Source: an uncultured bacterium
Lineage (GTDB): Bacteria; Planctomycetota; Phycisphaerae; Phycisphaerales; SM1A02
DNA: 39,647 nucleotides
Assembly: GCA_903831295.1 (NCBI GenBank)
Contig: CAIKXA010000091.1
Coordinates: forward strand, 1-39,647
Direction of reading: 5' to 3'
The notes beneath the pieces are model-generated. The model was given only the letters and a program-made list of their open reading frames with translations. It was not told the DNA's origin and searched no databases. Positions 25,382 to 33,499 of the stretch are shown here, piece after piece; the stretch's first letter is position 1, and every line of letters starts with the position of its first letter. Made by a program: the position numbers and the translations under genes.

Positions 25382-26011
25382 ATGAACTCAACCAACAACA
25401 TTTCGGCGCAAGCAACCTCCGAATTCCATGACACATCCAAATCTATAAACAGCGCCGTAGCCAATTCGCATCCGCGCGAAGTTCAAAAATGGCTCGGCTC
25501 TGGCGACGCTATTTTGGTTGATGTCCGCGAGGCCGACGAGCATGCGCGCGAGCGAATTCAAGGCGCGCAACTCGCACCACTTTCAACTTTTAATCCAAAC
25601 CAAGTGCGGGCCATGGTGAAACCGGGCCAACGTTTGGTGATGCATTGCAAAAGTGGCCGCCGCGCTTCGGACGCCGCGCGCATGATGGCGGAGTTCGCAA
25701 GCGCGGGTTTGGCAATTAGCTCAATGACTGGCGGCATTGAAGGGTGGAAGGCTGAAAAATTTCCTGTTGTGCTCAATAAAACAGTTTCAAAAATAAGCGT
25801 GATGCGCCAGGTTCAAATTGTGATTGGTCTTGGAGTGCTTGTGGGCGCCGCGCTCGCGTGGTTTGTTCACCCGGCTTTCATTGCAATTCCGGCATTTTTC
25901 GGTGCGGGACTCACATTCGCCGGCGTCTCTGGAACTTGCGCTCTGGCGTCAATCATTGGAAAAATGCCTTGGAATAAATTCACTTCCGGCGCAGATTCTT
26001 GTGGAATCTAA
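25382..26011 (+). CDS. YgaP-like membrane rhodanese (rhodanese + DUF2892)
   Basis: 209 aa. A rhodanese domain (about 20-125) has the active-site loop HCKSGRR (CxxxxR) and the usual DVREADEHARERI start. It is followed by a DUF2892 region (about 135-200) with two transmembrane helices (QIVIGLGVLVGAALAWFV and IAIPAFFGAGLTFAGVSGTC). This is the layout of E. coli YgaP, an inner-membrane sulfurtransferase. It follows the MBL-rhodanese gene with an AGGA ribosome binding site, so the two form a sulfane-sulfur handling pair: one relays sulfur at the membrane and the other oxidises it. Confidence 0.92.
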   Translation: MNSTNNISAQATSEFHDTSKSINSAVANSHPREVQKWLGSGDAILVDVREADEHARERIQGAQLAPLSTFNPNQVRAMVKPGQRLVMHCKSGRRASDAARMMAEFASAGLAISSMTGGIEGWKAEKFPVVLNKTVSKISVMRQVQIVIGLGVLVGAALAWFVHPAFIAIPAFFGAGLTFAGVSGTCALASIIGKMPWNKFTSGADSCGI

Positions 26012-26085
26012 AAACAATCCTAATCATTGAATCGGATGACATTCGCTCAAGAATTTACGCGCGCTTCTTGCGTTAAAGTGAATTT

Positions 26086-26967
26086 GTGAACAACAACACT
26101 CTCCACATTCGCAACATGACGCGCCCCGAGCTGGATGTCGCTGTGGATTGGGCAGCCCATGAAGGCTGGAATCCGGGCCTGCATGACGCGGATATTTTTT
26201 GGGCAACCGATCCAGACGGATTTATCGCGGCGGAGCTGAACGGCGAAATGATCGGTAGCGGATCCATTGTGAATTACGGCGGAGTTTTCGGCTTTATGGG
26301 CTTCTTTATTATTCATCCGAAATTTCGAGGACGTCATTTTGGTCGGCAATTATGGATCGCACGCAGGGATCGTTTGATCAAGCGGCTACAAGCGCCAGCG
26401 CGCATTGAAATGGATGGCGTATTCAATATGCAAAGCTTTTACGCCAAAGGCGGCTTTCAATTTTTGAACCGGGATCTGCGATTTCAAGGAACTGCGCAGG
26501 CGCAGACCAGCACGCCCACTTCTATTTCCACGCGTTGCGATGTTGTCGATCTCTCCACCATTGCCTTTGATGAAATCAATCAATACGACCAAACAATTTT
26601 TATGGCCCCGCGCTCCGAATTTTTGCGGCGATGGATTTCGCAACCTGCGTGCCATGCGCTTGGTGCCACGCACAATGGAAAGCTTGTTGGCTATGCCATC
26701 GCAAGACCATCTAGGATTGGCTACAGAATTGGTCCGCTGTTCGCAAACGATCCCACCATCGCACGCATGCTTTTTCAATCACTGTTGACACGCTTACCAC
26801 ATCAGCAAGTGCAAATTGACGTGCCCGAGTGCAACACTGCTGGCGTGGAAATGGTGAAAAGTAGCGGTTTCCAAGAGGTTTTTGGCTGCGCCCGCATGGC
26901 CTTTGGTCCCCCTCTGCCACGACCATTACAAAACATATTTGGCGTGACCACATTTGAATTGGGCTAA
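26086..26967 (+). CDS. two-domain GNAT acetyltransferase (YitH-like)
   Basis: 293 aa from a GTG start. The N-terminal half is a typical GNAT domain: FMGFFIIHPKFRGRHFGRQLW holds the acetyl-CoA loop (RGRHFG), followed by a conserved MDGVFNMQSFYAKGGF segment. The C-terminal half (about 150-290) is a second, degenerate GNAT-like domain of the Acetyltransf_18 type (GYAIARPSRIGYRIGPLFANDP). This two-domain order is that of YitH/YobR-like proteins, whose substrates are mostly unknown. It is convergent with the ChaN-like gene, the stops being 8 bases apart. Confidence 0.88.
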   Translation: MNNNTLHIRNMTRPELDVAVDWAAHEGWNPGLHDADIFWATDPDGFIAAELNGEMIGSGSIVNYGGVFGFMGFFIIHPKFRGRHFGRQLWIARRDRLIKRLQAPARIEMDGVFNMQSFYAKGGFQFLNRDLRFQGTAQAQTSTPTSISTRCDVVDLSTIAFDEINQYDQTIFMAPRSEFLRRWISQPACHALGATHNGKLVGYAIARPSRIGYRIGPLFANDPTIARMLFQSLLTRLPHQQVQIDVPECNTAGVEMVKSSGFQEVFGCARMAFGPPLPRPLQNIFGVTTFELG

Positions 26968-26975
26968 GCACAAAT

Positions 26976-27968
26976 TCAATTTGACGGACTTGCTGAATCG
27001 TATTGATGCCCACTCTTGGTGTACACAACAAATGTCGCGCGCGATTTGTCTTTGTGAATATCAAACTCACACGAATCGCTTGCAACCAACGAGACCGTTG
27101 CAACAGTATCGCTTGGTCGAAGCGCCCTGAACTCCGCCACCGTGGCGCCGCTTCGATCAATATGAAAGCAACCCGCCATGTGCACCACGTGGAATTTTTC
27201 GCGCGCGTTCGCCGCAGATCGCGCCATGGTTGCGTCCCAGATCAATTGCGAAGCAAGAAACCTGTCAAGATCCTCATCGGAAACCACAGGCGTTGGCTGT
27301 CCGTCCTCTTGGCGCATTTCAACTATCACAGCGCGCAAATCTTCGCGGTATTCAAGGTGCTGCACCGATGGCGTGTCAAACAACGCTCGCTCCTCGCTGT
27401 TCACCGGCGGCAACGAATTCATTCCCTCCTTGGAAACCATGCGCACATATTTGCGCGGCGCGTTCGCCGCTATCACCACGCCTCCATTTAATTTGGCCGC
27501 ATCCAACACAGGCTGATACCACTCCACCCAGGAATTTTTACCCGCCCAACTTTCACTTTTCGTTTGTTCGGCGAATTGACGCGAATCAATTTCCCCAGCG
27601 AGCCATTGATCCGTCAGTTTTTGTTCATCGCGCTCCAGCATTTCAATACTCAGCGCGCCTCCATGCCAAGCGGTAATCAACTCGCCAACAAGTTGCGCCT
27701 CCAACGCATGGCCATACGCGTCGTCATGGGTCTCGCCAATAAACACAGCGTCGCAATGCATAAGCGCGTCAACCATGGCGCCCCAAGTCGTGGGCGTGCC
27801 GTCGCTCAGAAAGACGCACGCATTGTCCTGCCGTACCACCACGCGCACAGCCGGTTTTTCCACAGCGGTGGGGGAAACGCACGCGGACAACGCCAGCGAA
27901 CATGCCAAAAATAGAGTGAATCCCATAGAATTTCGAATCATTTTCATCAGCGATAATTTCATTTTCAT
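26976..27968 (-). CDS. ChaN-like haem-binding lipoprotein (TIKI/TraB superfamily)
   Basis: Lipoprotein with a signal ending at the lipobox LSA-Cys (SLALSACVSP). The mature part has the GExH motif of the ChaN/TIKI fold (VFIGETHDDAYGH), a second conserved block (LSIEMLERDEQ) and a late HMAGCFHIDR segment. Campylobacter ChaN binds haem at the outer membrane; other members of the fold are metalloproteases. The frame opens with a GTG at 27983; ATGs at 27968, 27962 and 27947 all give workable signal peptides and none has a clear ribosome binding site, so the start is uncertain. It is divergent from the Rrf2 regulator gene, 70 bases away, which suggests joint or mutual regulation, perhaps by iron or Fe-S status. 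Confidence 0.88.
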   Translation of the reverse strand: MKMKLSLMKMIRNSMGFTLFLACSLALSACVSPTAVEKPAVRVVVRQDNACVFLSDGTPTTWGAMVDALMHCDAVFIGETHDDAYGHALEAQLVGELITAWHGGALSIEMLERDEQKLTDQWLAGEIDSRQFAEQTKSESWAGKNSWVEWYQPVLDAAKLNGGVVIAANAPRKYVRMVSKEGMNSLPPVNSEERALFDTPSVQHLEYREDLRAVIVEMRQEDGQPTPVVSDEDLDRFLASQLIWDATMARSAANAREKFHVVHMAGCFHIDRSGATVAEFRALRPSDTVATVSLVASDSCEFDIHKDKSRATFVVYTKSGHQYDSASPSN

Positions 27969-27969
27969 A

Positions 27970-27981
27970 GATAGGACTATC
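27970..27981. promoter_or_regulatory. palindromic operator candidate GATAG-N2-CTATC
   Basis: A perfect 5-bp inverted repeat with a 2-base spacer lies directly upstream of the chaN-like start and 57 bases upstream of the Rrf2 start. Rrf2 regulators often bind palindromes in their own divergent promoters. Confidence 0.35.
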
Positions 27982-28038
27982 ACGAATCATGCTCAAGAAA
28001 TACAGAGCAGTTTGTATAGTATTCACACAGGAGATCAC

Positions 28039-28536
28039 GTGTACGGAAAACAAACAGAATGTGCCATAGGGTGTGCCAGTCGATTGGCTGAAGTTTTTGA
28101 TGGCGGCAAGACTCGTCTGAACGCGGCGGAAATTGCAGAAGCGCGTGGTTTGCAAGCGCCTTCGGTTGCCAAAATTCTTTCCGTGCTTTCCAAAGCAGGC
28201 ATTGTTGATGGATCACGCGGGCCTGGTGGCGGATACGCCCTTTCGCGCCCACCGAAGCAAATTGTGCTTCGAGATATTTTTGAATTATTTGAGCGAAGCG
28301 ATCCAAGCAACAACTGTCCTTTTGGTGGCGGCGTCTGCGGCGCTGGCGCTCCCTGCGCCATGCATCAAGAGTTGGTCGATGTGCAAAAGCACTTGGACAA
28401 TTTCTTAGACAAAACAACACTTGAGCCATTCCGCGTGGCGTATCAAGAACTTGGTCATAGACCCGTTCCATCGGGGACACGTCCAATAGTCTCAAAGCGC
28501 GAAAGCTTCAGAGCCCGTAAACGCGCCCGCTCTTAA
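28039..28536 (+). CDS. Rrf2-family transcriptional regulator, Fe-S type
   Basis: 165 aa. The winged helix-turn-helix is clear: ECAIGCASRLAEVF, AAEIAEARGLQAPSVAKILSVL and the wing SRGPGGGYALSRPP. Three cysteines (Cys93, Cys100, Cys106; spacing x6 and x5) sit where IscR and NsrR bind an iron-sulfur cluster, with FELFERSDP just before. The family senses Fe-S status, NO or redox. The start is the GTG at 28039, which has AGGAG five bases upstream; the open frame from 27775 runs antisense through the chaN-like gene and is not used. Because an NO sensor operon also occurs in this window, NsrR-like NO sensing is possible, but the divergent chaN-like gene points at least as well to iron. Confidence 0.92.
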   Translation: MYGKQTECAIGCASRLAEVFDGGKTRLNAAEIAEARGLQAPSVAKILSVLSKAGIVDGSRGPGGGYALSRPPKQIVLRDIFELFERSDPSNNCPFGGGVCGAGAPCAMHQELVDVQKHLDNFLDKTTLEPFRVAYQELGHRPVPSGTRPIVSKRESFRARKRARS

Positions 28537-28593
28537 ATTCCGACACGCTTTGTAACAAGTGAGGTTGTATTTAAACAACTTCCCTCCTAGCGT

Positions 28594-31245
28594 ATGCGCG
28601 TGAAATACAACACCTGTTGGATCGGCAATAAAGCTGGAAATTGGCTTCATTATTGCTCTTTCAGTTTGCGCATGCCGTTAGTAGCCGTGTTATTGATTGC
28701 GGCGCAAGTGACTGGCGCATTCAACAGCAGCGCCAGTCATGCGGCAAGCCTCGCGCATAGTGCGCAAGAAAATCAATCTCCGCGCATCGCCCAATCACTC
28801 AAGGCGAAGAACAGCGCCGCAAAAGCATTATTGGTTGTGCACTACGCCCGCGCTGACAAAAAATTTGATCGCTGGAACGCGTGGTGCTGGCCGGAGGGTG
28901 GCGAAGGCGCGGCATTTCCATTCACAGGCAAAGACCCATTTGGTCACTACGCGGTGATTCCGTTCAAAGAAAAACCAAAGAGCGCGGGATTTATTATTCG
29001 GCTTGGCGATTGGGAACAAAAAGATATTGATCACGATCGCACCATCACATTCGACTCGGGTGATACTCAAGAAATCTGGTTGGTGGCTGGTGATGATCGC
29101 ATTTATACAAATCCAAACGACATCGATCTGGCAATTCGGGTACTTGGCGCATTTCTAGACTCGGACAATCAGATCACAGTGGCTACCAGCGCTCCACTCA
29201 CCAAAGAGCAAATTCAAAAGTCCCAAATCACGCAACGTGGAAACATTGAAATCAAGCGGAAAATCAAGGGATTTTTCCAAATTCAAAAATCACTTTCCTC
29301 GCGTGCCATGTACACAATTCAACTCGCCAAATCGGTCACCGACGCCGATATCGCTTCGCTGCAGCTAGAAATTCCTGGAGCCAAGACCACCACCATCTAC
29401 GCGCGCAATATTCTTGATCAAGAGCGCTTTACTCCGCTTCAAGCCACCTTGGGAGCCCTCTGCACAAAAGAAAAAACTATGTTTCAAACATGGTCACCAG
29501 TGAGCAGCGGCGTGCAACTTCTTTTCTATGAAAGCATTGATGCAAAAAAATCTTCAAGATCGTTGCCGTTGCAGCGGGGCGAAAAAGGTTTGTGGAGTAT
29601 TGAAGTGCCTGGAGATCTACAAGGCAAGTTGTATCGATATCAATTTGATAGTTATGGTGAGCGTCGCGAAGTTCCGGACATCCACACATTTGCCGCCACA
29701 GCCGATGGCGCATTTTCTGTTGTGGCGGATGTGAATCGACTGAATCCCAAAGATTGGGATACCACCACGGCGCCCACACTCAAACACCCAACAGATGAAA
29801 TTATTTATGAAGTGCATGTGCGCGATTTTTCCGCAACCGATGCAAGTTGCCCGCCTGAAATGCGCGGGACCTATTTAGGCTTAACGCATGCAAATCCAGA
29901 CAAAAATAGCGCAATGAGGAGTGGTCTTTCGCATTTGCAAGACCTTGGCGTGACCGCGGTGCATCTACTTCCCATAGAAGATTTCACGGCCGGCGCCAAG
30001 GAATACAACTGGGGCTATTGGACGGCGTTCTTCAATGTTGCGGAATCCAACTACGCAAGCAACGCCAATGATGCCCTGCAACCCATACGCGATGTCAAGC
30101 GCATGGTTCAAGAATTGCACGCCAATAAGATTCGAGTCATCCTTGATGTGGTCTACAACCATACTTCAAGCACGGGCGTGTCTTCACCATTTGATCAAAC
30201 AGTCCCCTACTACTTTCACCGCGTCAGCGATGATGGTCGATTGATGAATGACACTGGAGTTGGCAATGCGATCGCTGACGAGCGTCCAATGGTGCGAAAG
30301 TTCATTGTGGACAGCCTGGCATATTGGGTAGACAATTTTAAAGTGGATGGATTTCGTTTTGATTTGCTCGGAACGAACTATCCACAAACAGTGCGCGCAA
30401 TTTGCAATCGAATGGCCGCTATGAAGCCCGACATAACTCTGTATGGAGAACCTTGGACGGGTGGTGGCGAAACGCACTTTGGTAAAGGCGCGCAAAAAGG
30501 AATGCGTATGGCGGTGTTCAATGACAATATCCGCAACGCAATTCGCGGCGATTTGGATGGCAATTCAACTGGTTTTGCGACCGGTCCTGGCGGAGACGTC
30601 GCCGCCATTCAGCGTGGGGTTGTTGGCGCCATTGATGACTTCGCCAGCGAACCCACTGAAACCGTGAACTATGTTTCTGCCCACGACAATCTCACATTGT
30701 GGGACAAGTTGCTCAAAGTTGCGGCAAAAGAAAGTGACGCCACGCGGCGCGCAATGCAAAAACTTGCATTGGGCATTGTGTTGACGAGCCAAGGCATTGC
30801 ATTCATTGATGAAGGCAGTGATTTTTGCCGCACCAAGAACGGCAACAATAATTCCTACAACGCAGGTGATGAAGTGAACGCCTTGGACTGGAAACGCAAA
30901 CTCGAATATCGCGATGTATTTGAATATGTCCGTGGATTAATCTCTCTTCGAAAATCCCATGCGGCATTTCGTATGAGCGACGATGAGATGGTTCGAAAAT
31001 CGATCACGTTTTTCGCTAATCCAAACACAGTGTCATTTACAATCAATGGCAGTTCCTCGGGCGATCCTTGGAGCTCTATTTTTGTCGCCTACAACGGAGA
31101 ACCCAAATCTCAATCCGTGAATCTTCCTGCAGGAACATGGGCGATCGTTGTTGATTCAAAAAATGCTGGCGTTGAAACATTACGCACCGCTAGCGGAAGC
31201 TTAGAAATGCCTCCATATTCCATGATTGTCGCGCACACGCAATAA
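28594..31245 (+). CDS. exported type I pullulanase (GH13, CBM41)
   Basis: 883 aa. Hydrolyses alpha-1,6 links in pullulan, starch or glycogen. After an N-terminal hydrophobic segment (MPLVAVLLIAAQVTGAF; an ATG at 28672 is an alternative start) comes a CBM41/PUD starch-binding domain (WNAWCWPEGGEGAAFPF). A region with a second PUD-like strand pattern and a GH13 N-terminal beta domain follow. The catalytic barrel has region I DVVYNH (Asp518), region II GFRFDLLG with nucleophile Asp590, region III GEPW with acid/base Glu619, and region IV SAHDN with Asp698. The pullulanase signature YNWGYDP reads YNWGYWT here, an uncommon variant. A C-terminal beta domain ends the protein. No other starch gene is nearby. 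Confidence 0.92.
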   Translation: MRVKYNTCWIGNKAGNWLHYCSFSLRMPLVAVLLIAAQVTGAFNSSASHAASLAHSAQENQSPRIAQSLKAKNSAAKALLVVHYARADKKFDRWNAWCWPEGGEGAAFPFTGKDPFGHYAVIPFKEKPKSAGFIIRLGDWEQKDIDHDRTITFDSGDTQEIWLVAGDDRIYTNPNDIDLAIRVLGAFLDSDNQITVATSAPLTKEQIQKSQITQRGNIEIKRKIKGFFQIQKSLSSRAMYTIQLAKSVTDADIASLQLEIPGAKTTTIYARNILDQERFTPLQATLGALCTKEKTMFQTWSPVSSGVQLLFYESIDAKKSSRSLPLQRGEKGLWSIEVPGDLQGKLYRYQFDSYGERREVPDIHTFAATADGAFSVVADVNRLNPKDWDTTTAPTLKHPTDEIIYEVHVRDFSATDASCPPEMRGTYLGLTHANPDKNSAMRSGLSHLQDLGVTAVHLLPIEDFTAGAKEYNWGYWTAFFNVAESNYASNANDALQPIRDVKRMVQELHANKIRVILDVVYNHTSSTGVSSPFDQTVPYYFHRVSDDGRLMNDTGVGNAIADERPMVRKFIVDSLAYWVDNFKVDGFRFDLLGTNYPQTVRAICNRMAAMKPDITLYGEPWTGGGETHFGKGAQKGMRMAVFNDNIRNAIRGDLDGNSTGFATGPGGDVAAIQRGVVGAIDDFASEPTETVNYVSAHDNLTLWDKLLKVAAKESDATRRAMQKLALGIVLTSQGIAFIDEGSDFCRTKNGNNNSYNAGDEVNALDWKRKLEYRDVFEYVRGLISLRKSHAAFRMSDDEMVRKSITFFANPNTVSFTINGSSSGDPWSSIFVAYNGEPKSQSVNLPAGTWAIVVDSKNAGVETLRTASGSLEMPPYSMIVAHTQ

Positions 31246-31353
31246 ATTTTATTCTTATGTGAATATCAACGCGTAGGACATTGCGCATGCAAATTAAATT
31301 TCTACGAAAACTGCTTCCTCCCCAACAATCATTTCATTGAAACGCAGTATTCC

Positions 31354-31971
31354 ATGTCAAAATTAAAGCAACGTTGCTGGTGGTGCGGAGTTGATCCGAT
31401 CTATGTCGCATATCACGACAAGGAATGGGGCGTGCCTGAACTGAATGACCGCGCGCTGTTTGAAAAACTTGTGCTTGATGGTTTTCAAGCCGGACTTTCG
31501 TGGATTACCATCTTGAAAAAGCGGGAGGCGTTTCGCAAGACGTTTCACAACTTTGATCCACATCGCATGGCCAAATTTCACGCGCGCGATGTGAAGCGCT
31601 TGCTTAGCAACGCTGGAATAATTCGCAGTAAAAGTAAAATTCAAAGCGCAATTGGCAACGCACAAGTGTGGTTGAAGATTATGGAGGGTGGCAAAGGCTC
31701 ATTCCGCGATTTTCTGTGGCAGCACACCAATCATCGCACTCAACAGAATCGCTTCAAACAGAAGCGTGATATTCCAACAGAGTCAGAGGCGAGCCGCGCC
31801 ATGGCCAAGGCCCTAAAAAAAGTGGGCTTTAAATTCTGCGGTCCGACCATTTGCTATGCGTTCATGCAAGCCGTAGGCATGACAAATGACCATCTTGTGA
31901 GTTGCCCGCGACATAAGGCGGTGAAAAAGTTAAGCGTGCGATTTACTTCTGGCGCGGCACAAACTCGATAA
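31354..31971 (+). CDS. tag: DNA-3-methyladenine glycosylase I
   Basis: Removes 3-methyladenine from alkylated DNA as the first step of base-excision repair. 205 aa, near the usual length. The Zn-binding residues of Tag are present: Cys near the start (RCWWCG), His in YVAYHDKEWG, and the HLVSCPRH motif at the C-terminus. The family block FEKLVLDGFQAGLSWITILKKR, which holds the base-binding Glu, is intact. The last 29 bases overlap the convergent alpha/beta hydrolase gene. Confidence 0.96.
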   Translation: MSKLKQRCWWCGVDPIYVAYHDKEWGVPELNDRALFEKLVLDGFQAGLSWITILKKREAFRKTFHNFDPHRMAKFHARDVKRLLSNAGIIRSKSKIQSAIGNAQVWLKIMEGGKGSFRDFLWQHTNHRTQQNRFKQKRDIPTESEASRAMAKALKKVGFKFCGPTICYAFMQAVGMTNDHLVSCPRHKAVKKLSVRFTSGAAQTR

Positions 31972-32896
31972 TGTTTTTTATCAACTCCGCGTTGATCGGC
32001 AACGCTGGATCGGAATATGACGCGGTCTGCTTTAGTGTTTCGTCCGAAACAGTTTTAAGCACATGGTTCATACCCCCAATGATGACTAACTTCGCGGCAG
32101 GTGCGGCTTTTTTAAGGGCCTCTGCCTCTTCAACTGCAACTTGAATATCCGTGGTGCCTTGGCAAATCAAAAATGGCTCCTTGATCGACGCCACGATTTC
32201 TGCGGGATTATATTTGAACCAAGAAATTAAATACGGTTGCACAGAAGCGCGATACAACGATTTCAGCGCCGGCGGAACATCTTCCGTGGTTCGACCAGCT
32301 TCTAGCTCACGCAAAATCTTTTCGTTCGCTTGAAAGAGTTGCGCAGGCAACTTGCCATTGAGTTGTTCACGAAGAACCAAGCCCGCGGAACGTCCCACTC
32401 CCGCTACGGAAATAAAAGCGTTGGGATGGGTGCGGGCTGCCGCGATGGCGCCAATCAACGCCCCTTCACTGTGGCCAATGATGGTGACAGTTGAAAAACG
32501 TTTGTCATAGCGAAGTTGTTCCACCCATGCTGCGGCATCATCCACATAGTTTTCAAATCGAAGATCCGCTTCTTTGGGACCTGCGGCGGCGCTGGCGGCA
32601 ATGCCCCGTTTGTCAAAGCGTAGCGAGGCGATATTCGCAGCCGCCAAAGACTGAGCAAGCATTTTCAGGGAATTATTCTTGCCCGCAAGCATGGCGCTGT
32701 TGCCATCGCGATCAGTTGGGCCAGATCCAGCAATAATAAGAGCAACCGGAAAGGGCCCGCCACCTGTTGGCAGATCAAGTGTTCCATGTATTACACCCGT
32801 GGTCGTAGTCAGAGTAGCCGGCTCTTCCACAAATCCAGATGGAATAGGAACTTGAAATACCAAAAGCAAATGAATCAGGAGCCTTAAAGGAAGCAT
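31943..32896 (-). CDS. exported alpha/beta hydrolase
   Basis: 317 aa with an N-terminal hydrophobic segment (MLPLRLLIHLLLVFQVPIPSG). The alpha/beta hydrolase core shows the oxyanion block ALIIAGSGPTDRDGN, the nucleophile elbow GHSEG, an acidic residue after ICQGTTDIQV, and the catalytic His in GGMNHVLK. The SGPTDRDGN block is typical of the exported esterases and peptidases often annotated as alpha/beta hydrolases of the YqiA/FrsA-like kind. Substrate unknown. Convergent with tag and overlapping it by 29 bases. Confidence 0.88.
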   Translation of the reverse strand: MLPLRLLIHLLLVFQVPIPSGFVEEPATLTTTTGVIHGTLDLPTGGGPFPVALIIAGSGPTDRDGNSAMLAGKNNSLKMLAQSLAAANIASLRFDKRGIAASAAAGPKEADLRFENYVDDAAAWVEQLRYDKRFSTVTIIGHSEGALIGAIAAARTHPNAFISVAGVGRSAGLVLREQLNGKLPAQLFQANEKILRELEAGRTTEDVPPALKSLYRASVQPYLISWFKYNPAEIVASIKEPFLICQGTTDIQVAVEEAEALKKAAPAAKLVIIGGMNHVLKTVSDETLKQTASYSDPALPINAELIKNIIEFVPRQK

Positions 32897-33015
32897 TACT
32901 GTGCAATCCTAGTCAATCTGGAATCAATTTACTTCACGGTATAACCGATCAAGAATGATAAATACCCAACAATAATCTTCAATTATCATATTTATAAAAA
33001 ATAATCGCAGAATAG

Positions 33016-33044
33016 TTGACATATTAATTTCACCTGTATATAAT
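33016..33044 (+). promoter_or_regulatory. perfect sigma-70 consensus promoter of the H-NS-like gene
   Basis: TTGACA at 33016-33021 and TATAAT at 33039-33044, separated by exactly 17 bases and embedded in AT-rich DNA. The expected transcription start (about 33051) is almost on the ATG at 33053, so the mRNA would have no leader. Confidence 0.85.
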
Positions 33045-33052
33045 CGACGCCT

Positions 33053-33445
33053 ATGAAAAAATCCTACAAACAACTTATGAATGACATCGCGCAAATGACC
33101 GCCACCGCCAACAAGATTCGCAAGGAAGAAATTGCCCATGTGAAAAAGGCTATTCAAAGCAAAATGGCTGAGTATCAGCTGAGCCTGCATGATCTAGGCG
33201 CGGCTGGTGTTGCGGCGTATACCAGTGCACGTAAGTCCATGAGTGAAAGTAAGGCGGCAGCTGTTAAATCAAAAGTTACAAAGGCTCCAGCCAAGAGCGT
33301 GGGCAACGACAAGCGCAGCGTTGTAAAGCCAAAATACAAGCACGCCAAGAGCGGCGCGACCTGGTCGGGCCGTGGCAAGACTCCCCGTTGGATGGCCGAC
33401 GAGATCAAAGCCGGCAAGAAGCGCGATTCGTTTTTGATTAAGTAA
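33053..33445 (+). CDS. H-NS-family nucleoid protein
   Basis: 130 aa. The N-terminal ~50 residues form a basic helical, oligomerisation-like region (MKKSYKQLMNDIAQMTATA). A Lys/Ala-rich linker follows. The C-terminal DNA-binding domain has the hallmark YKHAKSGATWSGRGKTPRWM, in which T-W-S/T-G-R-G-x-x-P-x-W is the AT-hook-like minor-groove motif of H-NS proteins of the BpH3/Burkholderia type. H-NS proteins bind AT-rich DNA and silence horizontally acquired genes. They are typical of Proteobacteria, so this is unusual if the host is a planctomycete. It has a perfect consensus promoter, no room for a ribosome binding site, and a strong terminator, so it is an isolated, probably highly transcribed gene. 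The AT-richer glycosyltransferase genes follow directly. Confidence 0.93.
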   Translation: MKKSYKQLMNDIAQMTATANKIRKEEIAHVKKAIQSKMAEYQLSLHDLGAAGVAAYTSARKSMSESKAAAVKSKVTKAPAKSVGNDKRSVVKPKYKHAKSGATWSGRGKTPRWMADEIKAGKKRDSFLIK

Positions 33446-33468
33446 GCAATTTCAGAATACAAATAAAA

Positions 33469-33499
33469 ACGAGCCGCCTTAGAGGTGGCTCGTTTTTTT
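33469..33499. terminator. strong bidirectional intrinsic terminator
   Basis: A 10-bp stem (ACGAGCCGCC / GGTGGCTCGT, one G-U pair) with a 5-base loop is followed by seven Ts on the plus strand and, read leftwards, by a T-rich run (TTTTTATTTG). It ends both the H-NS-like gene and the convergent GT90 gene, whose stop codon overlaps the T-run. Confidence 0.93.

Noticed and set aside
27775..28038. 88-codon N-terminal extension of the Rrf2 regulator frame
   Set aside because: It lies antisense to the ChaN-like gene's 5' part, resembles no Rrf2 protein, and the GTG at 28039 has a proper AGGAG site and the family N-terminus.
33469..33499. Inverted repeat as a mobile-element end or attachment site
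   Set aside because: The stem-loop with T-runs on both sides is fully explained as a bidirectional terminator, and no transposase or integrase gene is present in the window.
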